The translations under genes were made by a program, and so were the position numbers. From positions 1-53,066 of the forward strand of contig JAFQBW010000008.1 in NCBI GenBank assembly GCA_017399555.1: 53,066 bases of DNA, read 5' to 3'. The DNA comes from Methanocorpusculum sp. Its GTDB lineage: Archaea > Halobacteriota > Methanomicrobia > Methanomicrobiales > Methanocorpusculaceae. Below the pieces are notes generated by a model. It saw nothing but the letters and a program-made list of their open reading frames with translations. It made no database searches and was not told where the DNA came from. How positions within the stretch are numbered: position 1 is the first letter of the stretch; every line of letters begins with the position of its first letter. Positions 1-8,522 of the stretch are shown here, piece by piece.

Positions 1-120
1 AAGGAAAGCAAGCCGCGGACGGAGTACCGTCTTGCAGATGCCGAGGGCGGCTCCTATCTCATCACGAAAACGGAGTATGACTTCGCCCTGTATCTCTATA
101 ACAAAAAGAACGCTTCATAA
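1..120 (+). CDS. C-terminal fragment of an unknown protein
   Basis: Only the last 39 codons are inside the window, in frame 1 and ending with TAA at 118-120. The fragment is polar with a short aromatic stretch (TEYDFALYLYNKKN) near the end. No domain can be named from so little. It is followed at once by a hairpin that may end its transcript, so it probably belongs to an operon entering from the left. Confidence 0.6.
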   Translation, partial: KESKPRTEYRLADAEGGSYLITKTEYDFALYLYNKKNAS

Positions 121-133
121 TCACACAAACCAC

Positions 134-156
134 GGGGAGACAGCTTCTGTCTCCCC
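134..156 (+). terminator. Hairpin after the partial gene
   Basis: A perfect 10-bp inverted repeat, GGGGAGACAG / CTGTCTCCCC, with a 3-base loop lies between the stop of the left-hand fragment and the next ribosome site. The T-rich tail (TCTGTTA) is weak, so it may be a terminator or a processing/stability hairpin. Confidence 0.5.
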
Positions 157-180
157 TCTGTTACAGGAGGAAATGAACAC

Positions 181-582
181 ATGATAAATTGGAGAGTCCT
201 TAATTTCGATTTTCCCGAGGAGCTTCCTTTCCAACACATGCTCCAGCGACATGGCGCCGAGGCGTCCATCTACGTTACCATTGTTGGAAGCCACAAGGAA
301 CCGACGAAATATCGCCGCAATGAAGTGACAAGGTATCCCTGCAATGAGGAGACGAAGCTGCGGGAACTGTGGCAGCTCTGCCGCCCCCACGGGGACTATC
401 TGCTCTGGCAGCCCGTACAGCCGGTCCCAAAGCCGCCGGAGAAATACCGCATCTGCCTGCCCATAGTCTGCACCACACGGGATAAAGGACGCTGCGCCCT
501 GCTGGATGACATGTACTGTATGAAAGAGGGCCGCTGCCCCCATCAGAGGGTCCATCCGGAGTTCTCTGATGAACGCTGGTGA
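181..582 (+). CDS. Hypothetical 133-aa protein, Cys-rich C-terminus
   Basis: The start at 181 is chosen because AGGAGG lies about 10 bases upstream; an ATG at 173 meets a stop two codons later. No family is recognised. The C-terminal third carries closely spaced cysteines and histidines (CTTRDKGRC, then DMYCMKEGRCPHQ) that could bind a metal. It is the first gene of a plus-strand operon running to about 4800, directly upstream of the two-module paralogue array. It is probably cytoplasmic, as no signal peptide or membrane segment is visible. Confidence 0.7.
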   Translation: MINWRVLNFDFPEELPFQHMLQRHGAEASIYVTIVGSHKEPTKYRRNEVTRYPCNEETKLRELWQLCRPHGDYLLWQPVQPVPKPPEKYRICLPIVCTTRDKGRCALLDDMYCMKEGRCPHQRVHPEFSDERW

Positions 583-594
583 CGGAGGTGTTTC

Positions 595-1350
595 ATGGAC
601 ATTTTAGATACTGCTCTGACCCCGGAATCGCTCTACGCTTTCATGGAGCGGATTCCCTATTTGACTGACAGAAATACTGGTGTATCCTTCCGGCTGTCTG
701 TTCCCCTTCCCATTGCTGACGATGGCGACATCGTGTATTGCGGTGAGGTTGTTGCGCAGGACCGGACATATAGGAACTGCATTCTCTGGAAGTTAATTTT
801 CTGCTTCTCGATAGGCAGGGGCATATACGATATCACTGTTTTTAAAAACAATGAGGTCGTGCGCAAATGCTCCACCATGACTACATCCGAATTCTATGAC
901 CTTATCGGCAGTCAATTCACCCTGAACCCGCCACGCAGCAGCAGGGACTCGCAGCGCAGATGCGTTTGGAACACAGTGCCGTTAATGGATGTACTGCGAT
1001 TTTTGGAGGATGCGCCGGCCGCAATCAATTCTCAAATACATCTTGACATTACTCTACATCGCAGTCTTGGGTCTGGCGACATCGTTTATCACGGTACAAT
1101 GTGGACTGACGGGCCACCACGAAAACGCAAAAAACTATATGATTGTTATCTGGAGTTTCGCTACTCCACCGCCTGCAGCCTCCACGATGTATCTGCATAC
1201 GTTAAGAAAGAGAAAGTGGTCAATGTCAGCTACATACTGTTTCCCCACTTCCAGAAATGCGTGGAGAGAATCTTCGTCCCCAGATATAAAGCGCCACAGA
1301 TGCATCTTGCAGAAACGCCCATAATCATCCGTCAGATAAGGAGTTCATAA
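595..1350 (+). CDS. Two-module repeat protein, paralogue 1
   Basis: This 251-residue protein has two copies of a ~105-residue module, at about residues 11-113 and 129-235. Each module has an N-terminal helix-like stretch, a strand pair around a GDIVY.G motif, an aromatic strand, a G/S-[IL]-[YH]-D-[IV] motif (GIYDITVF in copy 1, SLHDVSAY in copy 2), and a C-terminal segment ending in a hydrophobic pair. A basic linker (RSSRDSQRR) separates them. GGAGG precedes the start. The stop overlaps the next start by one base (TAATG), so translation is probably coupled. The two following genes have the same architecture. No known family is recognised and no function is proposed. Confidence 0.75.
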   Translation: MDILDTALTPESLYAFMERIPYLTDRNTGVSFRLSVPLPIADDGDIVYCGEVVAQDRTYRNCILWKLIFCFSIGRGIYDITVFKNNEVVRKCSTMTTSEFYDLIGSQFTLNPPRSSRDSQRRCVWNTVPLMDVLRFLEDAPAAINSQIHLDITLHRSLGSGDIVYHGTMWTDGPPRKRKKLYDCYLEFRYSTACSLHDVSAYVKKEKVVNVSYILFPHFQKCVERIFVPRYKAPQMHLAETPIIIRQIRSS

Positions 1351-2087
1351 TGAAATACAATCCTCTTATCCCGCCCCTCTCTGTCCAGTCTCTGGCGGAG
1401 TTCCTGCGGGATTTGGCCTATTCGAAAAAGCTGTTTCACTCTGTGGACTGGAGCCTGTCTGTTTCCCCTCCTAACGAGGGGGACGCGGCAATCCGGCATC
1501 TCGGGAGCATCTGTACCCACGCCCGCTCCCGCCCTGTTACTAAACGCATTTACCTATCCTTCTGCTATACAGAGGACATGGGCATTCATGATGTGAAAGC
1601 AACTGTGGAGGGCAATACCGTGCGGCATGAGCAAAGCATGACCTTCGAGGCGTTTCGCAGCTATGCCATGTCTTTATTTGATGCGGATTCCCTGTATGCG
1701 CCAGAGCGTGTTCGTGAACGCCAGCAGAAACGGCCGACAAAGGACGCTCCCACGCTGCTGGAGTTTACTGCATTCCTATGCAGCTTCTCTCCTGCCTCCG
1801 GCGAAGCAGTGGACTGGTCTCTGCGCGTCCTCCATCCCCGCGACATCTGGGATGACGTCGCCTATAGCGGAGGACTTTGGACTCATTATCCATCGGCAAT
1901 CCCTCCCGCTGCCCCCTTCCATTCCATCTCGTTCTCCTACTCCAGAACCTGGGGCATTTACGATGTCTCGGCATGGAATAACAAAATTAAGTACGCAGAG
2001 ATAAAGAGAACTGACCTCAATGGCCTAAAGCGGCTGGCAGAAAACCTTTTTACATCCACATCAAATGAATTGGAGGATGCCATATGA
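1350..2087 (+). CDS. Two-module repeat protein, paralogue 2
   Basis: This 245-residue paralogue of its neighbours shows the clearest internal duplication. Module 1 (about residues 11-113) has VDWSLSV, then CTHAR, then YLSFCYTEDMGIHDVKA and a MTFEAF..YAMSLF end. Module 2 (about 132-240) has VDWSLRV, GLWTHY, ISFSYSRTWGIYDVSAW and a LAENLF end. A basic linker (RVRERQQKRPTK) lies between them. It starts in the stop codon of the preceding gene and its own stop overlaps the next ATG by four bases (ATGA), so all three paralogues are probably translated together. Function unknown; likely soluble. Confidence 0.75.
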   Translation: MKYNPLIPPLSVQSLAEFLRDLAYSKKLFHSVDWSLSVSPPNEGDAAIRHLGSICTHARSRPVTKRIYLSFCYTEDMGIHDVKATVEGNTVRHEQSMTFEAFRSYAMSLFDADSLYAPERVRERQQKRPTKDAPTLLEFTAFLCSFSPASGEAVDWSLRVLHPRDIWDDVAYSGGLWTHYPSAIPPAAPFHSISFSYSRTWGIYDVSAWNNKIKYAEIKRTDLNGLKRLAENLFTSTSNELEDAI

Positions 2088-2887
2088 AACAATCCCGGAG
2101 AGAAGACACCTCTGCAATCCCGGCAACCAGTACGGTACCATCTCCCACATTGCTGCAAATCATGGACTTTATTTATGGCCTGGAACATTCTCCCGGCATG
2201 CGATTTACTCTGAACTGGAGCATTTATCTAACCGAGCTGCGGAACGAGAATGGCGACGCTGTATTCACAGGCGACATCTATACCCATGACCGCACCGAAC
2301 CGCCGCGCTTTTACCGCTGGCTCCGTTTTCAATGGACCCAGACAAGAGGCATCTACCATGCGACTGCGTACGAGGACTATCAGATGATGTCGGAGTTCCC
2401 GGTTATGACGTTTCCGTCCTTTGTGGAACATGTCATAACACTGTTTGAAGCCGAAGATTTTGACTACTCTGTGGCGGACGAGCCTGTGGAAAATGTAACT
2501 ATGAAAAAGCGCAGGCCTGTCCGACGCAACCGCAAAAAACCTTATTTACAGGAACTTTTCGATTTTTGCTATGAGGTCTCCCATTTCAATGGCGGTATCC
2601 TCGACTGGAGCGTCGGCGTTCAATATGACCATGACAAGAACGGCCGTCTTTACTATGAGTTTTCACCCGGACGCCACAGAGCAAAAGGAGTCCCCATCCA
2701 AAAGTTTTATCCAAGTCTTTGCTTCTGCTATGATGAGTCTATTGGAATCTATGCTGTTTTCGCCTGGGAAGACCCTCTTACCCCTGTCGAACACAAGAAA
2801 CTTTCATTTAATGACTTAAAGGCTTTGGTCTGCCGGCTGTATCAGATTGACGGCAGCGGCCAAAGTCTCCCGACAAAGGAGCCTTGA
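2084..2887 (+). CDS. Two-module repeat protein, paralogue 3
   Basis: At 267 residues this is the longest of the three paralogues. Module 1 (about residues 21-127) includes LNWSIYLT, DIYTHDR, FQWTQTRGIYHATAY and VITLFEA. Module 2 (about 150-258) includes LDWSVGV, LCFCYDESIGIYAVFAW and a final LVCRLYQ. The linker MKKRRPVRRNRKKP is strongly basic. The N-terminal 20 residues are polar and look disordered. The 4-base overlap with the previous gene indicates coupling. The shared modules suggest repeated gene duplication, with each protein perhaps forming an intramolecular pair of the same fold. No function is assigned. Confidence 0.75.
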   Translation: MKQSRREDTSAIPATSTVPSPTLLQIMDFIYGLEHSPGMRFTLNWSIYLTELRNENGDAVFTGDIYTHDRTEPPRFYRWLRFQWTQTRGIYHATAYEDYQMMSEFPVMTFPSFVEHVITLFEAEDFDYSVADEPVENVTMKKRRPVRRNRKKPYLQELFDFCYEVSHFNGGILDWSVGVQYDHDKNGRLYYEFSPGRHRAKGVPIQKFYPSLCFCYDESIGIYAVFAWEDPLTPVEHKKLSFNDLKALVCRLYQIDGSGQSLPTKEP

Positions 2888-2888
2888 T

Positions 2889-3776
2889 ATGAAGGAAAAC
2901 AGAACCATCCACATTGCTGTCTTAAAGGAGCATCTGCATCCAGAATCCATTATGAGGGCGCTGGCGCCTATCGCCAGATGTACCTGCACGATTCATGACG
3001 ACATTATCCACATCACAGCCGTTACGGAGCTGACACGCAGCAAGCACCCCGACAATGCCTGCGCTCTCACGAACGATATCATCTCCGAGCTGGAGACAGA
3101 GGAAAAGATAGAAACTATCCTCGACGGACTTGGCTGCTGCTTCGTGCTTATGCCCGAGGAACAGCTCCCTCTTTCGCCGGTCGGCCATGCCCGGGCCGAA
3201 GGTCTCAATAGCCTCCTTTCCAGCATCCATCAGGTCAGGGAAAAGTCAAATGACCTCGTTCACTATGTCGCAACGCAGGACGTGGGTTTTGCCATGCGGC
3301 GTGTCCTATTCTATTCCGGAAATGCGCTGTTCCACGTTCTGCTGCAAAGGGAAAAGGCGCTTGAATCCAGTCGCTCTCCGCTTACGTCGGACAACTATCA
3401 GTCCACCCTGCGCTTCTGGGCCTATGGCGAGTATAAGGACCATACTCTTTGCTTTGTGGATATTGGTCATCCCACGCCGGAGCAGGTCGTGCGTATCCTG
3501 AGCCAGTACGATGAATGGTATGGAAATACCGACCAGGACACAGAGGTATACGCGTTGGAATATCAAATACTCACGCGGATGCTCCTCTGTGACAACAAAC
3601 TTCTGCTGAATCCGAAATACCTCGATACCACGGAGCCGGAAGTCACAAACTGGATTGACGAGATGCTTTTGGCGACAGATGCGTCTCGGACAGTGGACGG
3701 TCAAACCGCCTTCGCACTTGCAAGACAACTGACGCAGCAGGACATCAACAGCCTCTGCTCCATCTCTGAAATGTAG
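2889..3776 (+). CDS. Hypothetical 295-aa protein
   Basis: The start is the ATG at 2889, seven bases after AAGGAG and just past the stop of paralogue 3; a longer frame opening at 2847 would lie inside that gene. The protein is soluble-looking and mixed alpha/beta, with no recognised domain. It does not contain the two-module repeat of its neighbours (no GIYDV-type motif). Its position in the same run suggests co-transcription with the paralogue array. Function unknown. Confidence 0.7.
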   Translation: MKENRTIHIAVLKEHLHPESIMRALAPIARCTCTIHDDIIHITAVTELTRSKHPDNACALTNDIISELETEEKIETILDGLGCCFVLMPEEQLPLSPVGHARAEGLNSLLSSIHQVREKSNDLVHYVATQDVGFAMRRVLFYSGNALFHVLLQREKALESSRSPLTSDNYQSTLRFWAYGEYKDHTLCFVDIGHPTPEQVVRILSQYDEWYGNTDQDTEVYALEYQILTRMLLCDNKLLLNPKYLDTTEPEVTNWIDEMLLATDASRTVDGQTAFALARQLTQQDINSLCSISEM

Positions 3777-3882
3777 GTTGTAAATGGACTGTTTGGTTGT
3801 ATATTACACCACTTCCCCTTGCCTTTTCCTTTTCACAGTGCTATTCTGAATGCAGCGATACACGAAGCAGGAGGCTGTCCCA
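3777..3882 (+). other. Intergenic gap with pyrimidine-rich tract
   Basis: This 106-base gap has no clear hairpin terminator. It contains a pyrimidine-rich tract followed by CACAGTG at about 3835 and a GCAGGAGG ribosome site. That loosely resembles the repeated CATACTG leaders elsewhere in the window, but two positions of the box differ and the second box is not convincing. It is recorded only as a possible degenerate member. Confidence 0.25.
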
Positions 3883-4302
3883 ATGGAGAAATATCAGTTG
3901 TCTACCACACGCACTTTTGAAGATGTCTGGGCGGATATGGCGCCCAGTGAGGAGGCTTTATCCAGCAGCCCTTACCCGAAGAAAGAGGTTTTTTATCTAC
4001 GGGGCGACCACACCGGCTACCGCTGGTACGTTGAGAACTTCCCCGTCCACAGGGATATGGCAACGCCGGAGCTGAAGCATGAATTCAATGAGCTGATGAA
4101 GGATATTCTGGAGACGGAGCCTATCAAAAGCGGCATCCCCGGCATTCTGGAATTCTGCAAGGATTACCCAGAGAGCGTTTTGAAAGACGGCAGCATGAAT
4201 CGGTATAACTTCTACTACGAGGGCGAGGCCGGCAACTACTGGATTCAGTTTCTGGACATGCCCAAGAACTATAACTTCTACGCACATGCTTATGTAAAAT
4301 AA
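3883..4302 (+). CDS. Hypothetical 139-aa protein
   Basis: The start at 3883 is set by GCAGGAGG eight bases upstream; an in-frame ATG at 3850 has no ribosome site. The sequence is acidic and rich in aromatics, with paired Trp/Tyr strands (YRWYVENF, NRYNFYYEG, NYWIQFLDM) that suggest a small beta-sheet domain. No signal peptide or membrane segment is seen. The next gene starts 18 bases after its stop, so the two are probably co-transcribed. Not recognised. Confidence 0.65.
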   Translation: MEKYQLSTTRTFEDVWADMAPSEEALSSSPYPKKEVFYLRGDHTGYRWYVENFPVHRDMATPELKHEFNELMKDILETEPIKSGIPGILEFCKDYPESVLKDGSMNRYNFYYEGEAGNYWIQFLDMPKNYNFYAHAYVK

Positions 4303-4320
4303 CTTTTATGGAGATATACC

Positions 4321-4800
4321 ATGGAATACGAAGCAGCGCTGTGTTTTGTCAATGAAAAAATCCAATGTGCTGTAGACTCACTCAAATCCGGCCGTTGGAT
4401 TGTTTTGGGCGAGGACAATATTATCCCCGCAGTCGGTGGGCCACAGTTCTCCTACACGACGAAGAAAGATGCCATTTTCGATTTTGGGTGCCGCTGTCTT
4501 GACGCAAGACGCATTCCAAAGGTGAAGAAATTGCGTGATGGGGTCTACGAATACTACGTGAAGGACTGTGACGATGGGCACGACAAGTCTCCCGTATCCA
4601 TCATAAAACTGACTAATAAGAACTTGGGGGAATATCAGGATATGCTTCGTCTGGATTTAGAAACTATCCGTGACGAGGAGCTTGACTCCATCTTTGAAAA
4701 CCCGCTCTACGCGGACGATGATGCACGAAAAGAGGCTATCGTGTCTTTCACCCACCGCGAAATTTATGAATGCATTAAGGCTAACAGTGAGACGGTGTGA
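4321..4800 (+). CDS. Hypothetical 159-aa protein
   Basis: A GGAGATATACC ribosome site precedes the ATG. The protein is charged, with a run of acidic residues in the C-terminal half (ETIRDEELDSIFE, YADDDARKE) and no membrane segment. The family is unknown. It is the last plus-strand gene before a bidirectional terminator that faces the convergent DUF6054-like gene. Confidence 0.65.
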   Translation: MEYEAALCFVNEKIQCAVDSLKSGRWIVLGEDNIIPAVGGPQFSYTTKKDAIFDFGCRCLDARRIPKVKKLRDGVYEYYVKDCDDGHDKSPVSIIKLTNKNLGEYQDMLRLDLETIRDEELDSIFENPLYADDDARKEAIVSFTHREIYECIKANSETV

Positions 4801-4854
4801 TTGCCGTGTCGCAGCACGACGTATTCCGGGTTATTGACGAGCACATAAACGACA

Positions 4855-4886
4855 AAAGGGCGAAGGCATCACTGCCTCCGCCCTTT
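4855..4886. terminator. Bidirectional terminator between convergent genes
   Basis: AAAGGGCG-AA-GGC pairs with GCC-TC-CGCCCTTT. T-rich sequence lies on the 3' side and A-rich sequence on the 5' side, so it can act on both strands, between genes ending at 4800 (+) and 4899 (-). Confidence 0.75.
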
Positions 4887-4898
4887 CATTTTACCCTA

Positions 4899-5225
4899 TC
4901 ATAAGATATCCCGCAGCTTATCCAGAAATGCTTCCTCGCCCCAGGTGTTGATTTTAAAGAACAGCGCCTGGCTGCCGCCGGCTGTGATTGCCGACAGGTG
5001 GATGATGCCGTCACTTCCCTGAAACAGCGTCACATTCATGCTGACCCGGTTCCCTCCGGCATGGCTGAATCGTTCAAAGACACGGACACTGCAGCGTGCA
5101 TCTCCGCAGCGGAAATCGCTGCTCTCCTCCGCAGAGGCGGATATGCTTCCATTCAGGATGCCTTCCTCTATCCTCGTAAGCAGCTGGTCAAAATCGCCCC
5201 GAAGGGTCTGCTCAAGCTTTGCCAT
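4899..5225 (-). CDS. DUF6054-like protein
   Basis: This 108-residue protein opens with MAKLEQTLRGDF and ends with GGSQALFFKINTWGEEAFLD. That pattern is remembered as the DUF6054 family of Firmicutes; the identification is from memory and should be checked. It has no membrane segment. It is the third gene of a minus-strand trio, and its start overlaps the end of the upstream gene by 14 bases, so translation is likely coupled. Function unknown even for the family. Confidence 0.65.
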   Translation of the reverse strand: MAKLEQTLRGDFDQLLTRIEEGILNGSISASAEESSDFRCGDARCSVRVFERFSHAGGNRVSMNVTLFQGSDGIIHLSAITAGGSQALFFKINTWGEEAFLDKLRDIL

Positions 5226-5814
5226 CTATTTCTCCTCCCCTATCTTTCCTCTGCACCTCTATGATGACCGGCGGAAACTCAAATAATGGCTCTGCTGCCA
5301 GAGTTTCATCCGGGTTTTCCAGACCAAGAACATCATAATATTCGCTCGTAAACCGCAGGTTGCTGTCATCGAAAGATGCCTGTAGCTGCCTCACATACCG
5401 ATATGGCTCCTCCATCGGCTCCAATCCCAGTTCCCGCTGGATGGTCTCCAGTACCGCTTGCTGCTCCGGCCGCACGGCATTATCCTCGCCCACAAGAAAG
5501 TCGTTGAACTGTTCCTGTGTCCAGAGGATGATTTGCTCGGCGGCCGTCGTTGCCTTACAAGCCAATATCAGCTGCAGAAAGTCCTTGAAGTTTTCCGCCA
5601 GCGGATACACATACTTATCGCAGCAGGTCTCCGGATTGACCGCAAACACCCGCTCGCCGTACCCGTCGATGAAGCAGTAGTGGATGCCATTCTCCCACCC
5701 GATGACTCGGGCGCCGACAGGCGTGCAGAAGTATCCGCCTTCACTGTCACCCTTCTCAAGGCCAATCCAACGTCCATCGATGCTAAGAGCTTCGTATTTT
5801 TCAAGCCAGGTCAT
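5212..5814 (-). CDS. SUKH/SMI1-KNR4-like protein (tentative)
   Basis: This 200-residue soluble protein has an N-terminal WLEKYEAL....GRWIGLEKGD and a tryptophan/glycine-rich GARVIGWENGIHYCFIDGYG segment that looks SUKH-like. SUKH proteins are best known as immunity proteins in contact-dependent toxin systems. The match is by eye and weak. It overlaps the upstream propeller-like gene by four bases (ATGA) and the downstream gene by 14 bases, so the three genes form one translationally coupled unit. No toxin gene is visible nearby. Confidence 0.5.
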   Translation of the reverse strand: MTWLEKYEALSIDGRWIGLEKGDSEGGYFCTPVGARVIGWENGIHYCFIDGYGERVFAVNPETCCDKYVYPLAENFKDFLQLILACKATTAAEQIILWTQEQFNDFLVGEDNAVRPEQQAVLETIQRELGLEPMEEPYRYVRQLQASFDDSNLRFTSEYYDVLGLENPDETLAAEPLFEFPPVIIEVQRKDRGGEIDGKA

Positions 5815-7445
5815 TGCTTTGTACTCTCCCTTCTCTTTGCGGGCATCAACTCGTAGAGCCTGACAACACTAAGCTTATCTGCGTCTGCAAATGGTGATGT
5901 ACGCACCCCCTGCTTCATTGTAAGCAGATAACAATGCCCATCCTGCCGCAGAATCTTTGCGATGTCCCCTTTTGTACGATGTCGTGAAATAGCCTGCAGC
6001 TGCGTGTCCCATACCTCAATGCTGGCGTCTCCTGTGAGCATAACTGGTCCGACCTCGGGCAGAACCTCTTTCATATACGCATCCTCATCGTCCCGCAGCT
6101 CCCGCTCCATGATAATCTCCCGCTTTTGGATATCGAGAATCGCCAGACGGTTATAGGCAATATGGAAGTAGAGCAACCCCGTAGACTCGTCCAGCAATGG
6201 CTTGCCAAGCTGCATCATTCCACGCCGCTCCACAGGGACTTTAATATGCCACCGCTCGTTCAGCATCTCATCGTAACAGGTAAGGACCGGCGTCTTCCCA
6301 TCCAGACAATGATACATGTAGATGCTACCGGCATAGATGATTGGATACGACCAGTGCCGCGCATTCAGAAATTGCACAGAGCATCTGATACTCCCTTCCA
6401 TGTCAAGCAGGGCAAGACATGCCGTTTGGTCATCCATCCTGTCATACACGATGGCATACAGGTCCTCTGATACCTTCTGCGGCGGCCGAATCCCATAGTC
6501 TGTGCGGCCGAGGTCCAGGCACCACAAAATGTTTTTCTCTCTCATATCATAGCAGAGGCCATCCCAGAAAAGGATGCTGTCGTTCAGCACCCCGGCATCG
6601 ACAGTCCCGTGCTCCGTGTTCTCCATCCGCTCAAGCAATTCGCCGTCATTGGTATAGCAGCATAACCTGTGCTTTCCGTTATGGGCGCCCCAAAAACCAA
6701 CGGAGAAGACCGTCATTGTATCAGAGCGCACACAGGTCCGATAGCCATCCACTCTACCCGGCTCGTCTATCTCCAAATACTTGTGCAGTTTCCCGTCCGG
6801 AGCAATCGACCAGAAGCTCTTTTCATTCCATCCTCTGTTATCATATCGGACAATGGGGTATGTAATGGGGTAGTCGAACTCACCGGTCACCTCATCCAGT
6901 AACGCCAGCTTCGTCTGATTTTTGATTTTACTTTGCTCTGCCTTGCGTGAAAGATACTCCTCCAGGTAATCGCGCCCCAAAGGTTTTGCGTAGATAAGAG
7001 ATTCCTCGTCCACCCACAGAACGCATCCCAAAAGGCTTTCCATCAGATGCACGCAAAGCTCCGGAGACCGCTCCTGAAAGATGGCTTTAAGGGTCTTCTC
7101 CTCCTCCGACGGCAGGTTCAATGTCTCAATAAACTTCTTGGGCTTCCCGGGACTCCTCGCAAAGCTTTCGTATTCCGCAGGCACATGGCCGGCAGCCTTC
7201 TTGCCTTCCTTATAGACAGTCAGTTCAACAAAGTCGTCATCAAAGTATTCTACCGTCAGGATACTGTATGGCAGCTGCTTTGAAAGGCGCTTCGCCTCCT
7301 TCTGCGCGGTGCCCCAGTCAATGGCGTCGCCAAGTACCGTTATCCAGCCCTCCGCAAGGGCAGTCACCGTGTATTGCGGGCACTGCGCCCTTACAGACTC
7401 CACATCATTGCACTGTATCTGGATATTTGCAAACTTCGCTCCCAT
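5811..7445 (-). CDS. 544-aa protein, probable beta-propeller
   Basis: GGGAGG lies eight bases before the ATG. The first ~180 residues are mixed and charged. From about residue 190 the sequence has recurrent short strands with aromatic/aspartate turns (SFWSIAPDGKLHKY, CYTNDGELLERM, LAILDIQKREI, IEVWDTQLQAI), as in PQQ/WD-type propellers. There is no signal peptide, so it is probably cytoplasmic, perhaps a scaffold or sensor. It heads the minus-strand trio and is transcribed divergently from the lipoprotein gene at 7555. Function not known. Confidence 0.6.
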   Translation of the reverse strand: MGAKFANIQIQCNDVESVRAQCPQYTVTALAEGWITVLGDAIDWGTAQKEAKRLSKQLPYSILTVEYFDDDFVELTVYKEGKKAAGHVPAEYESFARSPGKPKKFIETLNLPSEEEKTLKAIFQERSPELCVHLMESLLGCVLWVDEESLIYAKPLGRDYLEEYLSRKAEQSKIKNQTKLALLDEVTGEFDYPITYPIVRYDNRGWNEKSFWSIAPDGKLHKYLEIDEPGRVDGYRTCVRSDTMTVFSVGFWGAHNGKHRLCCYTNDGELLERMENTEHGTVDAGVLNDSILFWDGLCYDMREKNILWCLDLGRTDYGIRPPQKVSEDLYAIVYDRMDDQTACLALLDMEGSIRCSVQFLNARHWSYPIIYAGSIYMYHCLDGKTPVLTCYDEMLNERWHIKVPVERRGMMQLGKPLLDESTGLLYFHIAYNRLAILDIQKREIIMERELRDDEDAYMKEVLPEVGPVMLTGDASIEVWDTQLQAISRHRTKGDIAKILRQDGHCYLLTMKQGVRTSPFADADKLSVVRLYELMPAKRRESTKQ

Positions 7446-7490
7446 ACACTATCCTCCCATCATTGCCCGATATTTTTGCTAATGCAATTA

Positions 7491-7519
7491 TTGCACAAAA
7501 TGTCGCCTTGTGCTATACT
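7491..7519 (+). promoter_or_regulatory. Sigma-A-like promoter for the lipoprotein gene
   Basis: TTGCAC, a 17-base spacer and TATACT, with TG one base before the -10 (extended -10). It lies 36 bases upstream of the ATG at 7555 and in the divergent gap with the propeller-like gene. Confidence 0.75.
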
Positions 7520-7554
7520 TTTTCTACGAAAATTGCGTAGGCGGAGGTCTTGTT

Positions 7555-8199
7555 ATGAAATACGCAAAAGGAGTTGCTGCTTGCTTCCTTTCCCTTTCCC
7601 TTCTCTTTTCTCTGACTGCCTGTGGCGATTCCACAGGAAATACTGAAAAGTCACTGTATGACCAGGGTCTTGAATTGGTTACCTTGATGAATGAGATGGC
7701 GGAAAGTGAAGAATACCTTGCAGCTTATTCATCGAGTCCTGACCTTGCGGCTGTCGTGCATGAAATCGCGCAGGGTGATTACAGTGAGCCGAAAGCTGTT
7801 TTTGCAATCTCCCCTGGCGAAGAATTCTATGCCATCTTCATGGAGATGGCCTCTATGAACAATCTATCTGATACTTTGAAGGACGCCATGGCAGATAAAG
7901 CTATGACAGCCATTTTAACACAGGTAAACGCCATGGGCGGCACTTCAACACTTGCCGCAACTGCCGCCTGCACTGCCGGCAAAACCTTTGTTTGCAGTGA
8001 CGCTGATAGTAATGTGATTTACCTCTACACCTATGAAGACGCCTACCCAGTCGGTATTTCCTTTGTGACTGGCGAAGGCGGCGCCGTTTCTGCTTCAGGA
8101 ACATTTGTAGCATATGACGATTTCACCTGTGGCTCTGCAGATGAAATAAAAGCGTTCTTTACCGATTACGAACTGGAAGTCTCCGAAATTGAGCCATAA
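7555..8199 (+). CDS. Putative lipoprotein, 214 aa
   Basis: GGAGG seven bases upstream fixes the start at 7555. The N-terminus is a typical lipoprotein signal: MKYAKG, a hydrophobic stretch, then LTAC with the lipid-modified Cys at about residue 23. The mature part is acidic and Ala/Ser-rich, with no recognised domain. It is expected to sit on the outer face of the membrane. It has its own sigma-A-like promoter and precedes HU by 44 bases; no hairpin separates the two, so read-through into HU is possible. Confidence 0.75.
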   Translation: MKYAKGVAACFLSLSLLFSLTACGDSTGNTEKSLYDQGLELVTLMNEMAESEEYLAAYSSSPDLAAVVHEIAQGDYSEPKAVFAISPGEEFYAIFMEMASMNNLSDTLKDAMADKAMTAILTQVNAMGGTSTLAATAACTAGKTFVCSDADSNVIYLYTYEDAYPVGISFVTGEGGAVSASGTFVAYDDFTCGSADEIKAFFTDYELEVSEIEP

Positions 8200-8243
8200 C
8201 TGTGGCCTTAATATGAATTCAGAAGATAGAGAGGAAAAGTGAA

Positions 8244-8519
8244 ATGAACAAACAGGAACTGGTCAAGAAAATCGCCGCCGAGTCCGACATCAGCCAGAAG
8301 CAGGCCGCCGTCGTTCTGGACAACACCCTGAACGCCATCGTTGACGCCGTTGCCGCTGGCGAGAAGGTCCAGCTCATTGGCTTCGGCACCTTCGAGGGTA
8401 AGAAGCGTGAGGCAAGAGTCGGCCGCAACCCCCGCACCAAGGAGTCTATTGAAATCCCCGCTTCTGTGGCTCCCGTCTTCAAGGCTGGCAGAGAGTTCAA
8501 GGAGAAAGTCAAGGGATAA
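8244..8519 (+). CDS. hup: HU family DNA-binding protein
   Basis: This is a full-length 91-residue HU. It has the N-terminal helical dimerisation part (MNKQELVKKIAAESDIS), the IGFGTFEGKKREARVGRNP beta-arm region that wraps DNA, and the C-terminal KAGREFKEKVKG. HU bends and compacts DNA and supports replication and recombination. The gene uses preferred codons more strictly than its hypothetical neighbours, suggesting high expression. It is followed four bases later by a 47-codon gene and then a strong terminator. Confidence 0.95.
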   Translation: MNKQELVKKIAAESDISQKQAAVVLDNTLNAIVDAVAAGEKVQLIGFGTFEGKKREARVGRNPRTKESIEIPASVAPVFKAGREFKEKVKG

Positions 8520-8522
8520 CGG

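Noticed and set aside
4798-4905. Short GTG frame (about 35 codons) after the 159-aa gene
   Set aside because: No ribosome site, and its second half is the bidirectional terminator.
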